Assembly (NCBI GenBank): GCA_016124665.1
Contig: WGNH01000008.1
Span: 1 to 64,000, forward strand
Length of the DNA: 64,000 nt
DNA from: Alphaproteobacteria bacterium
GTDB lineage: Bacteria > Pseudomonadota > Alphaproteobacteria > Caulobacterales > Maricaulaceae
Reading direction: 5' to 3'
The position numbers and the translations under genes are program-made. Under the pieces are notes generated by a model. That model did not search any database and was not told the origin of the DNA. It saw only the letters and a list, made by a program, of their open reading frames with translations. How positions within the stretch are numbered: the first letter of the stretch is position 1; the number at the start of each line of letters is the position of its first letter. Shown piece by piece: positions 9,392-18,359 of this stretch.

Positions 9392-9940
9392 ATGCGCCTG
9401 ATCATTGCCCTTGTACTGGTGTACTTTGCGACGGCACCGATTGCCGGTGCGCAGGCCGATACAACATCCTTGCCCGCCTGGTATCAGGCGCATGTCGGCT
9501 TCATGACGCGAGACAGCGGCACATGGCTTGCTGAAAATGATGATGTTTCGGATCAAAACCCTTACACCCACTTCGGTCTTCAATGGACGGCCATGCCGGG
9601 CCATACGGGAATGACCGGACGTCTGTACGGACTTCACGCAGACGGTTCGACCGAGGAATTCTGGCAGTTCCGCGAATTCTGGCATGCCGGTGACAATCAG
9701 GCCCGCGTGATGCAATGGGGTCTGGGCGGCGCTTTCGGTGACGGAATGATGACGCGCTATGGCGACGATTTTGCCACCGTCCGGCAGACGTTTTCTTGGC
9801 CGAACGGTGTGAGGACCGAAGGCGGTCATATCATCCGGACAGGTGCGGACAACACATATACAGCCGAACAATACCGCATAAATCCGGACACCGGCCAATG
9901 GGAGTTCCAGCATGCGCTGACGTTCCGCAGGCAGGACTAG
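9392..9940 (+). CDS. Exported hypothetical protein
   Basis: A 182-residue protein with a clean cleavable signal peptide (hydrophobic core IIALVLVYFATAPIAG, likely cut after GAQA), so it should act in the periplasm or outside. The mature part is rich in aromatic residues and glycine, with repeated short beta-like segments (HFGLQWTAMPG, TEEFWQFREFWHAG, RVMQWGLGG), which suggests a small beta-barrel or lipocalin-like fold; this is an impression, not a family match. GGGGAGG at 9380-9386 fixes the ATG at 9392 over a GTG at 9341. It stands alone between a terminator and rmlB. I do not recognise the family. Confidence 0.8.
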   Translation: MRLIIALVLVYFATAPIAGAQADTTSLPAWYQAHVGFMTRDSGTWLAENDDVSDQNPYTHFGLQWTAMPGHTGMTGRLYGLHADGSTEEFWQFREFWHAGDNQARVMQWGLGGAFGDGMMTRYGDDFATVRQTFSWPNGVRTEGGHIIRTGADNTYTAEQYRINPDTGQWEFQHALTFRRQD

Positions 9941-10002
9941 AATCCGGCGCCTTCGGCTGTTTATCCTGATCTTGGTGGTTGCCTTTCCCTGTCAGGGCTG
10001 TT

Positions 10003-10019
10003 TTCTGCCGGTGGCAGAA
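10003..10019 (+). promoter_or_regulatory. Small hairpin in the rmlB leader
   Basis: TTCTGCC at 10003-10009 and GGCAGAA at 10013-10019 form a perfect 7-bp stem with a three-base loop, 16 bases before the rmlB start. No T-run follows. It may affect translation initiation of rmlB or mark an operator; no direct evidence chooses between them. Confidence 0.3.
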
Positions 10020-10035
10020 CGGGGTTGGGGCATAG

Positions 10036-11076
10036 ATGCGGATTCTGGTGACAGGCGGTTGTGGCTTTATCGGGTCCGCGCTGGTGCGCCGGCTGGTGAC
10101 GGATGGTCATGACGTTCTCAATCTGGACGCCATGACCTATGCCGGCGATACGCGGTCTGTCGCCGATATTGCCGATTCTGAAACCTACCGCTTCCGCAAG
10201 GTGGATATCGCCGATGTGCCGGCCGTTGCGTCCGCCTTCACAGATTTCCGGCCGCAGCGCGTCTTTCATCTGGCCGCGGAAAGTCATGTCGACCGGTCGA
10301 TTGACGGTCCGGGCATCTTCATCCGGACAAATGTCACCGGTACGTCGGTTATGCTGGATGCCGCGCTGGCATACTGGCGCGATCTGGATGAGCCGGCCCG
10401 CGCGGCCTTCCGCTTTATCCATGTCTCGACGGATGAAGTCTATGGCACGCTCGGCCCGGGCGATCCGGCCTTCACCGAAGACACGCCCTATGCGCCCAAC
10501 AGTCCCTATGCGGCTTCGAAAGCCGGGGCGGACCATCTCGCGCGGGCCTGGATGGAAACCTATGGCCTGCCGGTCATCATTACCAATTGCTCGAACAATT
10601 ACGGACCCTTCCAGCATCCGGAAAAACTGATCCCGACGGTTATCCGCACGGCTCTGTCCGGCGGCGATATCCCGGTTTACGGCACGGGCGAGAATATTCG
10701 CGACTGGCTCTATGTGTCCGACCATGTGGAGGGTCTTCTGGCTGCCGCCGGCCAGGGGGTGGCCGGCCGGAAATACAATTTCGGCGGAGATGCGGAGCGG
10801 ACCAATATCGATCTGGTCCGCACGCTCTGCCGCCTGCTGGACGCGAGGCGCCCGGCGGACCGGCCGTATGAAGACCAGATTCGCTTTGTCACCGACCGCC
10901 CCGGGCATGATCTGCGGTATGCCGTCAACAACCAGCGCGCCCGGGACGAGCTGGGCTGGCGGCCGTCCGTGACGCTTGACAGCGGCCTGTCAGAGACCGT
11001 CGACTGGTATCTGGCTCATCCGGACTGGCTGTCGCGGGACAGGGAAGAAATTTCGCGCCTCGGGCTCGGGCGCTGA
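10036..11076 (+). CDS. rmlB: dTDP-glucose 4,6-dehydratase
   Basis: The enzyme converts dTDP-glucose to dTDP-4-keto-6-deoxyglucose in the cytoplasm using bound NAD. The 346 residues are a normal RmlB length. The NAD-binding GGCGFIGSA motif is at residues 7-15, the catalytic T132-D133-E134 triad appears in STDEVYG, and YxxxK is Y158/K162 in YAASKAG. NCSNNYGP and the C-terminal nucleotide-sugar region are also present. The next gene, rmlA, starts 13 bases after the stop, so the two first steps of deoxysugar synthesis are co-transcribed. rmlC and rmlD are not next door, so the end sugar (rhamnose or another 6-deoxyhexose) is undetermined. Confidence 0.95.
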   Translation: MRILVTGGCGFIGSALVRRLVTDGHDVLNLDAMTYAGDTRSVADIADSETYRFRKVDIADVPAVASAFTDFRPQRVFHLAAESHVDRSIDGPGIFIRTNVTGTSVMLDAALAYWRDLDEPARAAFRFIHVSTDEVYGTLGPGDPAFTEDTPYAPNSPYAASKAGADHLARAWMETYGLPVIITNCSNNYGPFQHPEKLIPTVIRTALSGGDIPVYGTGENIRDWLYVSDHVEGLLAAAGQGVAGRKYNFGGDAERTNIDLVRTLCRLLDARRPADRPYEDQIRFVTDRPGHDLRYAVNNQRARDELGWRPSVTLDSGLSETVDWYLAHPDWLSRDREEISRLGLGR

Positions 11077-11089
11077 CAGGAGACACGCC

Positions 11090-11974
11090 ATGAAATCCAA
11101 GTGGAAAGGCCTGATCCTGGCCGGTGGCACCGGAAGCCGTCTCTATCCGTTGACCCATGCAGTCAACAAGCACCTCCTGCCGGTCTTCGACAAGCCGATG
11201 ATCTATTATCCGCTGACCACGTTGATGCTGGGCGGGGTCAGGGATTTCGTGATTGTCTCCAGCCCGGAATCCATCCCGCAGATCCAGTCCCTGCTGGGGG
11301 ATGGCAAGAAGTGGGGGCTGACGTTTGAGTATGTGGCCCAGAACAGGCCGGGCGGCATTGCCGAAGGCTTCCGTGTCGCTGCCAATGAGCTGGCAGGTCA
11401 CAATATCGCGCTGATCCTTGGCGATAACATCTTCTATGGGGCAGGCCTTTCCAAGCGCATCCAGGAAGCTGCGGCTCAGGAGAAGGGGGCCACGATTTTC
11501 GGCTATGAAGTCGCCGACCCGTCGGCCTTCGGCGTGGTGGAGCTCGATGAAGACGGACGAGCCATCTCGCTCGAGGAAAAGCCGAAGACGCCGAAGTCGA
11601 AACTCGCGGTGCCGGGCGTCTATTTCTACGACCCGGATGTGCTGGATATTGCCTGGAAGTTGAAGCCCTCGGGACGCGGCGAACTGGAAATCACCGACGT
11701 CAACCGCGCCTATATGGAACGCGGCGACCTGCATGTGAAAACTATCGGCCGCGGTGTTGCCTGGCTGGATGGCGGCACCCATGCTGACCTGTTCGAAGCT
11801 GGGCAATTCATCAAGGTTGTCGAGGAGCGTACGGGCCTGAAGGTCGCCTGCCCGGAAGAGATCGCCTTCCGCATGGGTTTTATCGACCGGGCCGGTCTGG
11901 CGGAACTGGTCGATGACAGCCCGAAAACCGAATATCAGAAATATCTGAAAGACTTGCTGGGCCGGAGCGTATAG
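11090..11974 (+). CDS. rmlA: Glucose-1-phosphate thymidylyltransferase
   Basis: It makes dTDP-glucose from glucose-1-phosphate and dTTP, supplying the substrate of RmlB. The 294-residue protein begins with the nucleotide-binding signature LILAGGTGSRLYPLT at residues 8-22, followed by KHLLPVFDKPMIYYPL, the GGIAEGF motif and ILGDNIFYG, which are all diagnostic of RmlA. SRLEITDVNR-type sequence is present as GELEITDVNRAYM, and the C-terminal end is the regulatory helical region. The ATG at 11090 has AGGAGA upstream (11078-11083). An in-frame extension to 10976 would overlap rmlB and has no ribosome site. Very secure. Confidence 0.96.
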   Translation: MKSKWKGLILAGGTGSRLYPLTHAVNKHLLPVFDKPMIYYPLTTLMLGGVRDFVIVSSPESIPQIQSLLGDGKKWGLTFEYVAQNRPGGIAEGFRVAANELAGHNIALILGDNIFYGAGLSKRIQEAAAQEKGATIFGYEVADPSAFGVVELDEDGRAISLEEKPKTPKSKLAVPGVYFYDPDVLDIAWKLKPSGRGELEITDVNRAYMERGDLHVKTIGRGVAWLDGGTHADLFEAGQFIKVVEERTGLKVACPEEIAFRMGFIDRAGLAELVDDSPKTEYQKYLKDLLGRSV

Positions 11975-12070
11975 GCTCCGGGATCGTTTGCAGCGGGAAG
12001 GCCATGACACTTATACGCGCACTGATGACCCGACAGGATCTCCGTCCCGGTGCCATGTCCGTGTACCCGG

Positions 12071-12874
12071 ATGGCTGATCCCCACATGCTTCAGGATCTG
12101 CTCTCGGTTTTTTCCGGCAGTCTGGTCGGATTCATCCTTGGCCTGATTGGCGGCGGCGGGTCCATACTGGCCGTGCCGTTGCTGGTCTATGTGGTCCGCA
12201 TCGGCAGTCCGCATCTTGCGATCGGCACGGGCGCTCTTGCCGTGGCGGTCAGCGCACTGTTCAACCTTCTCACCCATGCCCGCGCTGGCAATGTGAAATG
12301 GCAATGCGCGCTGGTGTTTGCTGCGGCGGGCGTGCTCGGAGCCGTCGCAGGCGCAGCCCTGGGCAAGCAGGTGGATGGCGAACTATTGCTCGGGCTTTTC
12401 GGCCTTTTGATGATTGTCGTCGGCGTGCTGATGCTGCGTCCGCGCGCCGGAGGAAATGGTGACATCCATCTGACCTGGAAAATTGCGCCGCGTCTGGCTG
12501 CCTCCGGCTTCGTGGTTGGCGGGCTGTCAGGCTTTTTCGGAATTGGCGGCGGTTTTCTCATCGTGCCGGGCCTGATCGTGGCAACGGCCATGCCGCTGCT
12601 CAATGCCATCGGCTCGTCACTCGTATCGGTGACCGCCTTCGGCTCGGCCACCGCCGCCAGTTATGCGGTATCCGGCCTGATTGTATGGCGCATCGCCATT
12701 CTGTTCATTCTGGGTGGCGTAGTGGGCGGAATTGCCGGCAGCTGGGCGTCAAAAACGCTGGCGCTTCGCAAGCGGGCGCTGAATTACGTGTTTTCCGGCA
12801 TCGTCATTTCGGTGGGCGTGATGGTGGCCGTGGATGGTTTGCGCACACTCTATCACGCCATGCCGCAGGGTTAG
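12071..12874 (+). CDS. TauE/SafE family permease (sulfite exporter family)
   Basis: A 267-residue integral membrane protein with about eight predicted helices and two glycine-rich repeats, GLIGGGGSILAVPLL near the start and FFGIGGGFLIVPGL in the second half, the pseudo-twofold signature of TauE/SafE (formerly DUF81) transporters. Members move sulfite, sulfoacetate or other small anions; the substrate here is not deducible. ATG 12071 is preferred over a GTG at 12050, though no strong ribosome site is visible and ATG 12086 is also possible. The stop overlaps the stop of the convergent SDR gene by four bases. Confidence 0.9.
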   Translation: MADPHMLQDLLSVFSGSLVGFILGLIGGGGSILAVPLLVYVVRIGSPHLAIGTGALAVAVSALFNLLTHARAGNVKWQCALVFAAAGVLGAVAGAALGKQVDGELLLGLFGLLMIVVGVLMLRPRAGGNGDIHLTWKIAPRLAASGFVVGGLSGFFGIGGGFLIVPGLIVATAMPLLNAIGSSLVSVTAFGSATAASYAVSGLIVWRIAILFILGGVVGGIAGSWASKTLALRKRALNYVFSGIVISVGVMVAVDGLRTLYHAMPQG

Positions 12875-13902
12875 CGGGGCGGGCGGACGACCCCGTATTC
12901 GATCAGGGATTCGGCTGCGGCCTCGATGGCTTCCCGGGCCGGACGGAAAGCAATACCGGTCTTTTCCGTGACATAGGCGGTTTTCGCGATCCGGCGGCGG
13001 CCAAGGTCAGCCAGCACCGATTTCAGATTCCGGTCGAACAGGGCCATGAAGCGCACGACCCATGCCGGCAATTCCTTTGTCGGAATTTTTCTGGAAAAGG
13101 CCGGGAAGGCCGCAGCCAGTATAAGCGCCATCTCCTGCATGGAGACGGTGTCTGCCGCGGCGAGCAGACGCAGTCCGCCGGTATTGGGCGAGTCCATCGC
13201 CGCGACGTGCAGGGCGGCCAGATCCCGGACATCCACTGTCGGAAACAGCAATGGCGGGCTCGCCGGGTAAGCGCCCTTGAGGAGCATTTCCACGACCGAA
13301 AGCGAGGTGCCGATGCGCTCATCCAGCGACGGGCCGAGGACGAGGCCGGGATTGATCACCGTGGCGCGGTGGCGCTCACCACGTTCGTCGAGCAAGGCCC
13401 AGAGCGCCTGTTCGGCGCGGGTCTTGGAGACGATATAGGGCGAGATGGCTTTCCAGTCCGGGTCCGACCAGTCCTCCGGTCCGGCTTCGAACTGGCCTTT
13501 GAATTTGGGGTGGTACATGACCGCGGCAAGTGAGGAGGTAACCACGATCCGCTTTGCACCGGCGTCAAGTCCGGCCTTGACGACACGCAGCAGGCCGTCG
13601 CGGGCGGCCGGGACCAGGGCTTCGCGGTCATCTGGCTGGGCCAGCGGAAAAGGCGAGGCGAGGTGCTGGATATAATCGCATCCGGCCACCGCTGCGGCCC
13701 AGCCATTATCTCTTGTCAGATCGGCTTCGGCGAAATGGATTTTGGTGTGATCTGCGCCATGGCGGACCAGCGTTTCCTTGACGGGTGCGGAGCGGGCGGC
13801 GTCGCGGACGGTGCCGACGACCTCGTGTCCGGCCTGCAGAAGCTGGAGTGCGACGTGTTTGGCTATGAAGCCGCTGATACCGGTTACAAGTACACGTGCC
13901 AT
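12871..13902 (-). CDS. NAD-dependent epimerase/dehydratase family protein (extended SDR)
   Basis: A 343-residue Rossmann-fold oxidoreductase of the dihydroflavonol-reductase-like extended SDR group. The cofactor motif TGISGFIAKHVA starts at residue 7, a Ser in VVTSSLAAV and the Y/K pair in YIVSKTRAEQA form the active site, and NPGLVLGPSLDE follows as in related aldehyde or ketone reductases. It begins 15 bases after the DUF4197 gene on the same strand, so it may be the last gene of the MacAB-type operon. Substrate unknown. Confidence 0.9.
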   Translation of the reverse strand: MARVLVTGISGFIAKHVALQLLQAGHEVVGTVRDAARSAPVKETLVRHGADHTKIHFAEADLTRDNGWAAAVAGCDYIQHLASPFPLAQPDDREALVPAARDGLLRVVKAGLDAGAKRIVVTSSLAAVMYHPKFKGQFEAGPEDWSDPDWKAISPYIVSKTRAEQALWALLDERGERHRATVINPGLVLGPSLDERIGTSLSVVEMLLKGAYPASPPLLFPTVDVRDLAALHVAAMDSPNTGGLRLLAAADTVSMQEMALILAAAFPAFSRKIPTKELPAWVVRFMALFDRNLKSVLADLGRRRIAKTAYVTEKTGIAFRPAREAIEAAAESLIEYGVVRPPR

Positions 13903-13917
13903 GCTGATCCCCCGGAT

Positions 13918-14622
13918 TTACTGGCCGAACAGGCCTCTCAATATATCGCGCGTTCGCCCGGCAGGGTTGCTGCGGAGGCCGCGCTCTTCTTCCCCGACAT
14001 AATGGAATACCCCGTCGAGGGCTTTTTCAACCGCAAAATCGGTCACTTCACCGCGAAAGTCCCGTGCAGTGGAGCGGGCATTGCGGCTGCGGCCGAACAG
14101 CTGGCTCATACCGGACTGGCTATCGACCAGCCCGGCGGCACTGTCGAGCGCGCTGTAAGCGCCTGAGGAGGCCAGCGTCGTTTCCATGGGCGGGCGCAGA
14201 AGGCCGGTGAGCGAGGTTTCCGTCCGCCCGCGCAGATATTGTGTGGCGGCGGTATCGCTGCCGCGGAGGATATCCAGGCCGTCATTGATCGTCATTGAAC
14301 GGATGGCATTGATTACCAGATCGCGGGCCTGCGGCATGACCGCTTCGGCGGCGCGATTCATGCGTAATTCCAGGTCATCCAGCGGGCCGGACAAGCCGAT
14401 GGGCTGCAGGCGGCGCTGGGCCGTATTCAGCATGCCCGGCAAGGGGATGCGGACAATGCTGTCGCCGAAGAAGCCATCGCGCTGGCCCAGACGCTGTGTG
14501 GCCTGACGGGTGGCAGTGACCAGTAGCGACCGGATGCCGGGGGCGGCACCCTGTGCCTGAGCCGCGCCGGGCCAAAGCATTGCAGCCGCAGCCGTCGTCA
14601 AAAACAGGCGGCGATGGATCAT
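13918..14622 (-). CDS. DUF4197 domain-containing exported protein
   Basis: A 234-residue protein with an N-terminal signal peptide (RRLFLTTAAAAMLWPGAAQA) and the DUF4197 pattern, including two helices with the conserved ending EKALDGVFHYVGEEERG-LRSNPAGRTRDILRGLFG. Family members are periplasmic and of unknown function. The ATG at 14622 has GGGGAG six bases before it; a longer frame to 14706 would overlap the permease gene. It starts 19 bases after the permease stop, so it is probably co-transcribed with the MacAB-type exporter, which hints at a role in the envelope. That link is inference only. Confidence 0.87.
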   Translation of the reverse strand: MIHRRLFLTTAAAAMLWPGAAQAQGAAPGIRSLLVTATRQATQRLGQRDGFFGDSIVRIPLPGMLNTAQRRLQPIGLSGPLDDLELRMNRAAEAVMPQARDLVINAIRSMTINDGLDILRGSDTAATQYLRGRTETSLTGLLRPPMETTLASSGAYSALDSAAGLVDSQSGMSQLFGRSRNARSTARDFRGEVTDFAVEKALDGVFHYVGEEERGLRSNPAGRTRDILRGLFGQ

Positions 14623-14641
14623 GAGCGGCTCCCCGGGGCGG

Positions 14642-15874
14642 TTACTCGAAGCGCAAGGCCTCGATCGGATCCAGCCTTGATGCCCTATGCGCCGGATAAA
14701 AGCCAAAGAAAATCCCGACGAAGGCCGATGCGCCGATGGCGATCAGCGCCACGCTCGGCTGGATTTCGATGGGAAACTGGTCCAGCGATTCAATATAGGC
14801 CGCCCCGCCAATGCCGATCAGCAGGCCGACGAGCCCGCCGGTAAAGCACAGGACCACGCTTTCGATCAGGAACTGGTTGCGGATGTCGGCGCGCTTGGCC
14901 CCGACGGCGAGGCGCAGACCGATTTCCCGGGTCCGCTCGGTGGTCGAGACCAGCATGATGTTCATGATGCCGATGCCGCCAACGAGCAGCGAGATCCCCG
15001 CTGCAGCGGCCAACAGGACACCGAGCTGGCTCTCGGTCTCGTTGCGGGCGCGGATGAATTCACCCAGATTATTGACCGAGAAATCGTCTTCGGCTCCCGG
15101 CTGGATATTGCGCCTTATGCGCATCAGATCCTCGATATCGGCGGTAACCAGACCGGGATCAGCCGACGCGTCGATTTCGGCATAGATGGTGAAGACCGGA
15201 TCACGCACGCCCAGATCATACCCCAGTATGCGGTCACGCACTGTGGTGATGGGTGCCAGCGCGACATCGTCCTGGTCCTGGCCCCAGCTGGATTCCCCCT
15301 TTGCCGACATGACGCCGATGATCTCCATCGGGGTCGTGCCCACGCGGACAATCTGTCCAACCGGATCGGAGGCGCCATATAGTTCCTGTGCCAGTGTCTG
15401 GCCGATCAGGATGACACGGGCACCGGAATTGACCTCTTCAGAATAGAAGCTGCGGCCGGATGAGGGGAACCAGTCCCGCGCCTCGAAATATTCGGCATGC
15501 ACGCCCTGGATCCGGGTGGTCCAGTTGACCCCGTCGGCGACAAATGTGGATGTGCCGAACATCTCGCCCGAAACAGCCGCGATACCGTCAATCTCGTTGC
15601 GGAGGGCCTCGACATCCTCGTCATTCATGAAAGTCGCGGTTCCGGCACCGCCGCGGCGTCCGCCAAAGGCGCTGGAACCCGGGCGGATGATCAGGAGGTT
15701 GGCGCCGAATGAGGCGATCTGTTCCTCGATGGCATTGCTGGCCCCTTCGGTGACCGAAACCATGACGATCACGGCGGAGACACCGATCACCACGCCGAGC
15801 ATGGCGAGGGCAGAACGCAGGGCATTGACCCTAAGTGCGGTCAGGGCGACGCGGATGGCGGCAAACAGATTCAT
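14642..15874 (-). CDS. MacB-type ABC transporter permease (FtsX family)
   Basis: A 410-residue inner-membrane permease with one helix near the N-terminus ([18 protein letters not shown]), a periplasmic MacB_PCD domain of about 220 residues, and three C-terminal helices ([16 protein letters not shown], then [11 protein letters not shown] and an end TM) with the FtsX signature [18 protein letters not shown]. MacB-type pumps are mechanotransmitters that push periplasmic substrates through an outer-membrane channel. It overlaps the ATPase gene by four bases (ATGA). Here permease and ATPase are separate genes, unlike the fused E. coli MacB. Confidence 0.94.
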   Translation of the reverse strand: MNLFAAIRVALTALRVNALRSALAMLGVVIGVSAVIVMVSVTEGASNAIEEQIASFGANLLIIRPGSSAFGGRRGGAGTATFMNDEDVEALRNEIDGIAAVSGEMFGTSTFVADGVNWTTRIQGVHAEYFEARDWFPSSGRSFYSEEVNSGARVILIGQTLAQELYGASDPVGQIVRVGTTPMEIIGVMSAKGESSWGQDQDDVALAPITTVRDRILGYDLGVRDPVFTIYAEIDASADPGLVTADIEDLMRIRRNIQPGAEDDFSVNNLGEFIRARNETESQLGVLLAAAAGISLLVGGIGIMNIMLVSTTERTREIGLRLAVGAKRADIRNQFLIESVVLCFTGGLVGLLIGIGGAAYIESLDQFPIEIQPSVALIAIGASAFVGIFFGFYPAHRASRLDPIEALRFE

Positions 15875-16554
15875 GTCCGGTCCTCTACGATTTCACCGTC
15901 CCGGAACACGATCTGCCGCTTGGCATGAGCGGCGACGTCCGGTTCATGGGTGACAAGAATGATGGTCATGCCGTCGTGGTTGAGCTGGTCGAATATCTGC
16001 AGGATTTCTTCCGAGGTCTGCGAATCCAGAGCCCCGGTGGGTTCATCGGCCAGGAGAATGGCCGGGTCATTGACCAGCGCCCGGGCGATCGCGACGCGCT
16101 GTTGCTGGCCGCCGGAGAGCTGCGAGGGGTGGTGGTCCATGCGTTCGCCGAGCCCGACCTGGCGCAGGCGGGCCTCGGCGCGTTGCTTGCGCTCGGACGC
16201 GGATATGCCGGAATAGACCAGGGGGAGGGCGGCATTGTCGATGGCGGCCGTGCGCGGCAGCAGGTTGAATTGCTGGAACACGAAGCCAACCCGCTTGCCG
16301 CGGAAAGCTGCGAGCTCGTCCGGCTTCATCGCTTCCAGCCGTTCGCCATCAATTTCCAGCGTACCGGAGGTGGGCCGGTCGAGCGCCCCGATCATGTTCA
16401 TGAAAGTCGATTTACCGGACCCGGACGGCCCCATGATGGCGACATATTCGCCGCGCCGGATATCGACACTGACGCCGCGCAGGGCATGGACCTCATTCTC
16501 GCCCATCTTGTAGATGCGCGTCAGGTTGCGGCAATGGATCAGGGATGCGGTCAT
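15871..16554 (-). CDS. MacB/LolD-type ABC transporter ATP-binding protein
   Basis: A 227-residue ATPase with Walker [10 protein letters not shown] near residue 41, Q-loop FQQFNLLPR, signature LSGGQQQR, Walker [13 protein letters not shown] and the H-loop LVTHEPD. This matches the MacB/LolD/FtsE subfamily. It sits between the adaptor and permease genes with four-base overlaps on both sides, which implies translational coupling and 1:1 assembly. Confidence 0.95.
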   Translation of the reverse strand: MTASLIHCRNLTRIYKMGENEVHALRGVSVDIRRGEYVAIMGPSGSGKSTFMNMIGALDRPTSGTLEIDGERLEAMKPDELAAFRGKRVGFVFQQFNLLPRTAAIDNAALPLVYSGISASERKQRAEARLRQVGLGERMDHHPSQLSGGQQQRVAIARALVNDPAILLADEPTGALDSQTSEEILQIFDQLNHDGMTIILVTHEPDVAAHAKRQIVFRDGEIVEDRT

Positions 16555-18020
16555 CCCTCCGACATCCGCGCCCGCGTGACGACCGCTTCACCGGCTTCCA
16601 GATCGCCGCCCACGACCTCGGTGCGGCGGCTGTCGCCAACGCCGATGCGCAATCGCCGTTCTTCGAGGAAGCCATCATCGGTCTCGACCCAGACACTGGC
16701 AGCGCGGGTCTCGGCATTTTCGGCCTGTATCTGCTGGAACCGCGTCATCTGCTCGGCGGTCAGGATGGGACGCAGAGCGTTGGCAAAGAGCTGGCTCATG
16801 GCATTGCGGTCCGGCGGCTGGCCCGATGACTGGATCTGCGTCTGCATCTGCATGAAGGCCGACCGCACGGCTTGCTGGGCGTCTTCGCGCTGGCTCTCCG
16901 TCATGTCCAGCTGTTCGGCGATGCGGTCCATCATGCCGCCACCACCGCGGCCACCGCCCTGTCCGCCACCGCCTTGCCCCGGTTGCGGCGCTTCCGTCGG
17001 ACGGGCGAGGGCTTCCAGCGCACCGGAGGGGCGGAAGCGCAGGGCGGAATTGGGCACGGACAGCACGCCTTCGCGTTCGCCGGTGACGATATCCAGATTG
17101 GCGGTCATGCCGGGCAGCAGGCGCTGGCCCGGATTATCCGCCGTGATGACCACGGTATAGGTCACGACATTGGATTCATTGGTGGCGGCCAGGCGCACCT
17201 GATCGACACGGCCTTCATAGCTCTGGCCGGGAAAAGCATCGACGGTGAAAGTCGCGGTCTGACCCTGCAGGATCTGGCCGATATCGCTTTCATCGACCTG
17301 GGCGTCGATCTGGATGACGGACAGGTCCTGGGCGATGGTGAAGAGGACGGGGGCCGAGAGGCTGGCTGCGACGGTCTGGCCGACATCGACCGCGCGATTG
17401 ATGACAACGCCGTCAATCGGAGCGCGGATAACGGTGCGTTCGAGATCGATCTGGGCCCCGTTCAGCGTGGCTTCGCGCTGTTGCAGCGTGGCGCGCGCAT
17501 TGCGGATCTGGGCGAGGGCAACAGCGCGCTCCGAGCGCGAGGATTCCAGCGCGGCTTCCGCCGCTTCGAATGCGGCGGTGCTGGCAATGCCGCGTTCCAG
17601 AAGCGATTCAACACGGCCGAATTCTTCCTCGGCGACGCGGAGATTGGCGTCGACCCGCTGCAGGCCGGCCTGCTGGAGGGCGATCTGGGCATTGGCCGTG
17701 GCCACGGCGGCCTCGGCTTCGCGGACGCGGGTCTCATAGGTTTGCGGATCAATGCGGGCAATGACCTGTCCGGCTTCGACCGGCGAGTTGAAATCGACAT
17801 TCAGCTCGGCGACCTGACCGGACAGCTGGGAGCCGACCTCGACGGTGACACGGGCCCGCACGGCGCCGGTGGCGGCCACAGACCGGCGGATATCGGCCAG
17901 TTCGGCGGCTTCGGATTCGATGGTGAGCTGGCCCTCCGGCGCGGCGCGCCCGAAAACGTACCAGCCAGCCGCGATGATGATCAGAACGGCCACTCCGGCG
18001 GCGATCCACAGTCTGTTCAT
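16551..18020 (-). CDS. MacA-type periplasmic adaptor with Gly-rich hinge and extra helical domain
   Basis: A 489-residue membrane-fusion protein with an N-terminal anchor helix ([17 protein letters not shown]), lipoyl and coiled-coil domains, a beta-barrel, and the closing sequence that packs against MacB. It is about 100 residues longer than usual: at about residues 345-450 there is a glycine-rich linker ([15 protein letters not shown]) followed by a helical domain with [14 protein letters not shown] and [16 protein letters not shown]. The latter resembles the LTxxQ helices of Spy/CpxP-type periplasmic chaperones. The insert separates the barrel from the last strands. Dyad sequences lie in its promoter region (18043-18118). 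Confidence 0.92.
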   Translation of the reverse strand: MNRLWIAAGVAVLIIIAAGWYVFGRAAPEGQLTIESEAAELADIRRSVAATGAVRARVTVEVGSQLSGQVAELNVDFNSPVEAGQVIARIDPQTYETRVREAEAAVATANAQIALQQAGLQRVDANLRVAEEEFGRVESLLERGIASTAAFEAAEAALESSRSERAVALAQIRNARATLQQREATLNGAQIDLERTVIRAPIDGVVINRAVDVGQTVAASLSAPVLFTIAQDLSVIQIDAQVDESDIGQILQGQTATFTVDAFPGQSYEGRVDQVRLAATNESNVVTYTVVITADNPGQRLLPGMTANLDIVTGEREGVLSVPNSALRFRPSGALEALARPTEAPQPGQGGGGQGGGRGGGGMMDRIAEQLDMTESQREDAQQAVRSAFMQMQTQIQSSGQPPDRNAMSQLFANALRPILTAEQMTRFQQIQAENAETRAASVWVETDDGFLEERRLRIGVGDSRRTEVVGGDLEAGEAVVTRARMSEG

Positions 18021-18042
18021 GTCTTTCGTCCCGATATGTCTA

Positions 18043-18118
18043 CCGGAAACGTATTCCGGGTCCCTGTTCCGTCGTAAATGACGCAGTTAACGCCAGCTTC
18101 AAGTGAATTAGAGTTCAC
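18043..18118 (-). promoter_or_regulatory. Two dyads in the macA-like promoter region
   Basis: CCGGAA-ACGTA-TTCCGG at 18043-18059 and GTGAA-TTAGAG-TTCAC at 18103-18118 are both perfect inverted repeats. They lie 23 and 83 bases upstream of the adaptor start, which is the only gap of this size in the exporter operon. They are plausible operators for a dimeric regulator encoded elsewhere; no regulator gene adjoins. Confidence 0.4.
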
Positions 18119-18131
18119 AATGACGTGCCGG

Positions 18132-18359
18132 TCACAAGCCCATGCGGCTGTTGAACCGGCCTCCGGTCTCGATGCCGACAAATGAGAGGAGATGCGCGAC
18201 CAGCAATAGCAGCCAGAATCCGAGCGTAATGGACAATAGCGTCCACGGGATCAGGCGCGGACCTTTTGCCGGATCGGGTTCCTTGCGGGTCTGCCAGGCG
18301 GAAAAGACAAAGGCGGCGGCCGAGAGGACAAAGAGGGTGAGGGTAAGGGACAGCGACAT
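18132..18359 (-). CDS. Small two-helix membrane protein overlapping the glycosyltransferase gene
   Basis: A 75-residue protein with two hydrophobic helices (LTLTLFVLSAAAFVFSA and LLSITLGFWLLLLVAHLLSF) joined by a short charged loop with KGPRLIPWTLL. Its ATG at 18359 has GGAG five bases upstream. Its first 109 bases overlap the 3' end of the glycosyltransferase gene in another frame, while its remaining part runs beyond that gene's stop. The hydrophobic pattern and ribosome site argue that this frame is real. It may be a partner of the glycosyltransferase in the membrane; this is inference from position. Confidence 0.72.
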   Translation of the reverse strand: MSLSLTLTLFVLSAAAFVFSAWQTRKEPDPAKGPRLIPWTLLSITLGFWLLLLVAHLLSFVGIETGGRFNSRMGL

